NCBI RefSeq assembly: GCF_002999335.1
Contig: NW_020312750.1
Location: forward strand, 62,001 to 126,000
Length of the DNA: 64,000 nucleotides
Source of the DNA: Cyclospora cayetanensis
Lineage: Eukaryota; Apicomplexa; Conoidasida; Eucoccidiorida; Eimeriidae
Reading direction: 5' to 3'
Position 1 is the stretch's first letter, and every line of letters starts with the position of its first letter. The notes beneath the pieces are model-generated. The model did not search any database. It saw only the letters and a program-made list of their open reading frames with translations, and was not told the DNA's origin. Below, piece by piece: positions 60,537 through 64,000 of this stretch. Both the position numbers and the translations under genes were made by a program.

Positions 60537-61103
60537 GTGCTTCAAAACACAGACCTGTACATCCTGACTTTGTTTCATTGTGCCGTTTTACCTAAAGCGC
60601 AGCATTTTGAAGGGGGGCCATTGTGGGGTCCACACTACAGGGCTATAACTCCCATGGTTCTTGCGCTGGCGAGGGATGAGCCCAGCGGAGTGGTAGTATG
60701 CACTTGCATGCTCAGATTGTCGGAAAGTGAAGCCTGGGGCAAAGCTCCGCCCTCTTCAAAGCCTTCTAGTTCCTCAAAAAAATTTGGTCGCTTTGAATAT
60801 GGACTGGATTGTTCGACTGCCTGTGCCCATTTCATTCCTTGCTCCAGCTTTCAACTCGCATTCGGATGCCCCAGGAACATCTCCACGGCGAAAAATCCAA
60901 AGCTCGTTGATGCGTCTTGGCGTTCACTGATGACTCCCCACACATTGATGAAAATATACGACCACTGCAAATTGCCCTGCGGCAGAAGGTCAAACCAAGC
61001 CCACCAGCTGCAGTCTTCTATATTATCTGCAACTGTAGCCCCCGAAAAAAATCAGCTGCCTAATTTACTTTTATTCCTTGTGTTGAAGGCTTTACCGATA
61101 TAA
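60537..61103 (+). pseudogene. Integrase fragment of RE3
   Basis: The open frame of 188 codons contains CTCMLRLSESEAWGKAPPSS (zinc-finger Cys pair and linker), FGRFEYGLD (start of the core) and FGCPRNISTAKNPKLVDASW (family HGLPxxIxSDRDPRFxSxFW, the catalytic Asp replaced). WRSLM and PCGRRSNQA follow. The degraded catalytic block shows the protein is inactive. Confidence 0.7.
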
Positions 61104-62734
61104 CAGTACTCTCATGTAATCATTTCTCTCTCACCTCTTTGGTCTGCGCTAAATGGCCCCTCTTCGATTCGGGCGTGGACGCGGGAGTCCAATATCGGCA
61201 GCCATTCTTAGCAGCGAGGTGATTCGGAAAATAGCTAGCTAGTGCACGTGAATATATATGCGAAGCACAAGAGGGACAGGCACGCTATCATGATAAGCAG
61301 CGGTCAGCTTTGTATTTCGACCCTGAAGCTTCGGTCGTGGTAGATCGACGACTTTTCTGCGGTGCACTAAAAGACGATCAGGCAACGACGTGTGGCCAAG
61401 TGACCAGGACCACTTGCCACCCCTCGTCAGCCACTGCTCTCTCTTATTCCGTAGAAACGCTAATAATAGTGAATGCCACCAAAGTATTAATATTGGCGTC
61501 TTTCAGAAGTTTGGAAACTCCCAAAAATAATCTGGTCGGGCTTCGGCGAGCAGATAGTGACCAGTTTGAAGGCGAAGCATTTAGAGAGAGCCATAGAAAT
61601 GCTAAATTTTATGAGTACTAAGCGCCGAGGGCAACCCAGGTGGGTCCTTCAAATGAGATAGAGTGAAAGCCCTCAGCCTCAGTGGTTGACGCTGGAGAAG
61701 TTGAGGGCATCCTTGCCTGCGAGGGGATTCGCTGCTCTGTTCGGTTAGCAACATCAATCGCCGACGACACTATCCCTCTTGTCCCTATACATTTGTCCTT
61801 TCTCAGTGTATGCTCTGCCCACCTCGTTGTTTGCTCTGCCCAAAATAGCTACCTTCCCTTATAGGCTTTGCTTGAAATGTTGGCTAGTACTGCCGAGGCC
61901 TGGTCTACACTCAAATCTATGCACAGTCACCTTTTTAATGCTTGTTCCTACACTCTATCGTGTGCCTTCTCTGGGGTTTATTAGTCAACTATGCAGCATG
62001 AACCAACTGTTTAGGTGCTGACAAAGCTCAACAAGGTACGAATGCACTGCTGCCCACGTGCGATTTTTGATTCCCTCGCCACACTTCCCCTGTAGTCTAT
62101 TTTTTGGGAGGCTTGCACATTTCAACGCTCGAGCACAGTGATTCGTCACGGTGCCTTGGTCCTGTTGGTTTGGCCCCTAGTTCGTTTTGGGCCAGGGTAA
62201 CTGACACCTGTGTTTTCCCAGTTGCAGTGATACCGCGAATCTAGCTCTCTCGGATGTGGCGTTTGGACGAGAATTATTCCGTTGTCTTGCACGCCGTCGG
62301 CCTCAGCTAACAGGTACGGAACGCGAGGGCGCATATGTTGGGATAAAGGGGTACGGGGGCAGAAAGTTGTACCGGACTTAGCCACACATCAACACTGTCT
62401 GCTACATTTTACATTGTTGGGAATTGTCAGGAACTTACGACTCGATTTGTTACTTTTCCACATAATATTCGTTTCAGTATACTGTAGGCTCAATATAAGA
62501 AGGCACAACGGTTGGTGTATGCCCAAGAGATGCTGTGGGGAAGTGGGTATGATGCTCTGAGTGCCCCGGAACAGCCACGCGTACCCTAGCTGTGCCTCTG
62601 CCCTCATATAGGAAATCATGAGGGGTGTGGAGAGAGTAAAGGTGGAGTGATTGTGAAAAGCAAACGTTAACTTTTGTTGTTTATCTAAAATCGATTTGAG
62701 TGCCCCTGCGGAGACCTTTGGGTGGAGCGCTATA

Positions 62735-64000
62735 ACAAGGGCGCAACATGGATAGTAACATTCCGAAGCTAACTCAAGCTTGTGGCAACTTGAAGATAAG
62801 AAGTACAGAAGCGTGCATTCAAGACTTCACTGAAAGCTGATATATTTATGGTGTAGTGGAATGCACTCGGTGTAACGTGGTCCTCCATAAGTGCACATAT
62901 CCTGGAGCCCACCGCTGTAGCCCGGTGGGTGAAACATGGATTCCTTTAATCTTAACAAAGTTGTGTAACCTAAGAATACATTTTTGGGCCTAGCCCGTTC
63001 GTTGCTTTGCACTGGAAGCTCCTCTTGTCTTCATGGCCTGTGTGTGTTCGGTCAAGAGGATCTATGGAGCACACTGTAACGCTTGTTGCCGATTCAGATT
63101 GTTGTGGGGCGTCCAACTTGAGTCATATACAATCTTACTGTATGCTAACGGCAAAACGTAATTCAAAACAGGCACGCGAGATGGAGAAGCGCAGAGGACG
63201 TTTCGTGTCTCGAATGCCTCTGATGGAGTAGCCACTGGTAGGAATTCGGTTTGCTCTTTTCTAGGGTTTTTCGCATAATATTAGCTACTTTCTATGGAAG
63301 TTTAGTGGGTATCTTTTTTCTATGAAATTCAAAAATTGGGCAAATGTCTTGTAGAGCTGCTTTTGGTAAGTAGGAAGCGGCTGCTGGCCTGTGCTTGTTT
63401 CTTGTTTTGAATCGACTTCTCCCTCCTCCTGCCCCATTTTCTCTTCTTCGCTCTCTGCACAAGTGCAATTCCACTTTGTTACGGGGAAATCCAAGCAAAT
63501 GGACTTCACCTACATCCCTACAGGACTGTTTTGTATATAGCAGCTGGTGCTGCACTATGCGGGGCCGGCGTGGTTTTGCCACCACATGTGCGGTCTTTCC
63601 TTCTACGCATCCTCAGATTCCTTTTATCTTGCTAGCACCTTTCATCTGATTCTGGAATACTATAGCTGTTTGCAAAACGCGGCACTCCGCAGGAACCTTG
63701 TTTCTGTCGTGCTAGTGCCACTGCTTTGGCTAGTCGGCAGTCTCCCAGCGGTGAACTGCTCCTTTGGAGGCATCCGCAGCCCTTACGCTTTTTTTTCCTT
63801 TTATAGCTCTCATATAATCGGAGGAGAGCACAGAGGCCACGTAGGTGTCGGTGTATTGTCACTAGGCGCGGGGGTTGGCTGCTAGGATTCAAAGAAGAGG
63901 GACTACAGTGTAAGGCTCGGCCTAGAGGGACTATGCTCAAGGGGCGGAAAGAAAGCTTCTGTTAATGTGTGGAAAGGTCCATAAACATGAAACCGCATGA
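62735..64000. other. Right end of the window, no confident gene
   Basis: A plus-strand frame at 63547-63885 has hydrophobic segments (LVSVVLVPLLWLVGSLPAV) and could be an exon of a membrane protein extending beyond the window. No family is recognisable. The remainder shows only short frames. Confidence 0.3.

Larger units (their letters stand above)
57005..62734 (+). mobile_element. Decayed Ty3/gypsy-type LTR retrotransposon (element RE3)
   Basis: The plus strand has a gag-like start (57602), RT connection domain (60025-60204), RNase H/integrase spacer (60331-60560) and integrase (60537-61103). LTR-like motifs lie at 57005-57043 (AGTGCCTCCCTGTGGAGACC..GAAGCGCTACA) and 62699-62734 (AGTGCCCCTGCGGAGACC..GAGCGCTATAA). 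The two motifs are in direct orientation about 5.7 kb apart, a plausible size for a gypsy element. A stray integrase-end-like piece (YELIYGSAPSS, about 59325-59360) lies before the RT and is out of order, so the region is composite. No intact gene remains. Confidence 0.6.

Noticed and set aside
1..64000. Bacterial-type operon, CRISPR array, defence island or prophage
   Set aside because: Intron-split eukaryotic genes throughout, and no regularly spaced repeats or phage modules.

Overview
The window looks like nuclear DNA of an apicomplexan parasite, most likely the Eimeriidae (Eimeria or Cyclospora type). The signs are intron-rich housekeeping genes, CAG/GCA trinucleotide tracts that encode Ala and Gln runs, short telomere-like CCCTAAA repeats inside the chromosome, and decayed Ty3/gypsy-type LTR retrotransposons. 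Genus and species cannot be decided from the sequence alone. No rRNA, tRNA or CRISPR array was recognised.

Layout. 0.4-4.1 kb (minus): a multi-exon Ala/Gln-rich gene of unknown function. 5.2-7.2 kb (minus): a five-exon UMP-CMP kinase with an N-terminal extension. 8.0-13.2 kb (minus): a decayed Ty3/gypsy element whose gag, RT, integrase and chromodomain-like pieces are still in order. 14.3-18.5 kb (minus): the chaperonin subunit CCT2 in at least 13 exons, including a 35-nt microexon and two GC-AG introns. 19.6-20.7 kb (plus): a three-exon TMBIM/Bax-inhibitor-like membrane protein. 20.7-29.2 kb: gene-poor DNA with repeat relics. 29.3-31.5 kb (plus): an equilibrative nucleoside transporter (ENT/SLC29). 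32.4-34.6 kb (minus): a NIMA-related (NEK-like) protein kinase. 36.5-38.5 kb (minus): the ribosome-biogenesis factor NSA2, five exons, 260 aa. 40.9-42.6 kb (minus): a protein with an HNH/His-Me-finger-like zinc-binding domain. 43.8-49.3 kb: two retroelements in opposite orientation. 52.7-55.8 kb (plus): a 912-aa multi-pass membrane protein of unknown function. 57.0-62.7 kb (plus): a third decayed gypsy-type element. The last 1.2 kb holds no confident gene.

The genes are ordinary eukaryotic singletons, not an operon. The ENT transporter (purine import) and UMP-CMP kinase (pyrimidine nucleotide pool) belong to nucleotide metabolism. CCT2 and NSA2 belong to protein folding and 60S subunit assembly. 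Exon joins for UMP-CMP kinase, CCT2, TMBIM, NEK, NSA2 and the HNH-like gene were checked by hand for reading phase and for continuity with the protein family. All coordinates are hand-derived and need transcript support.
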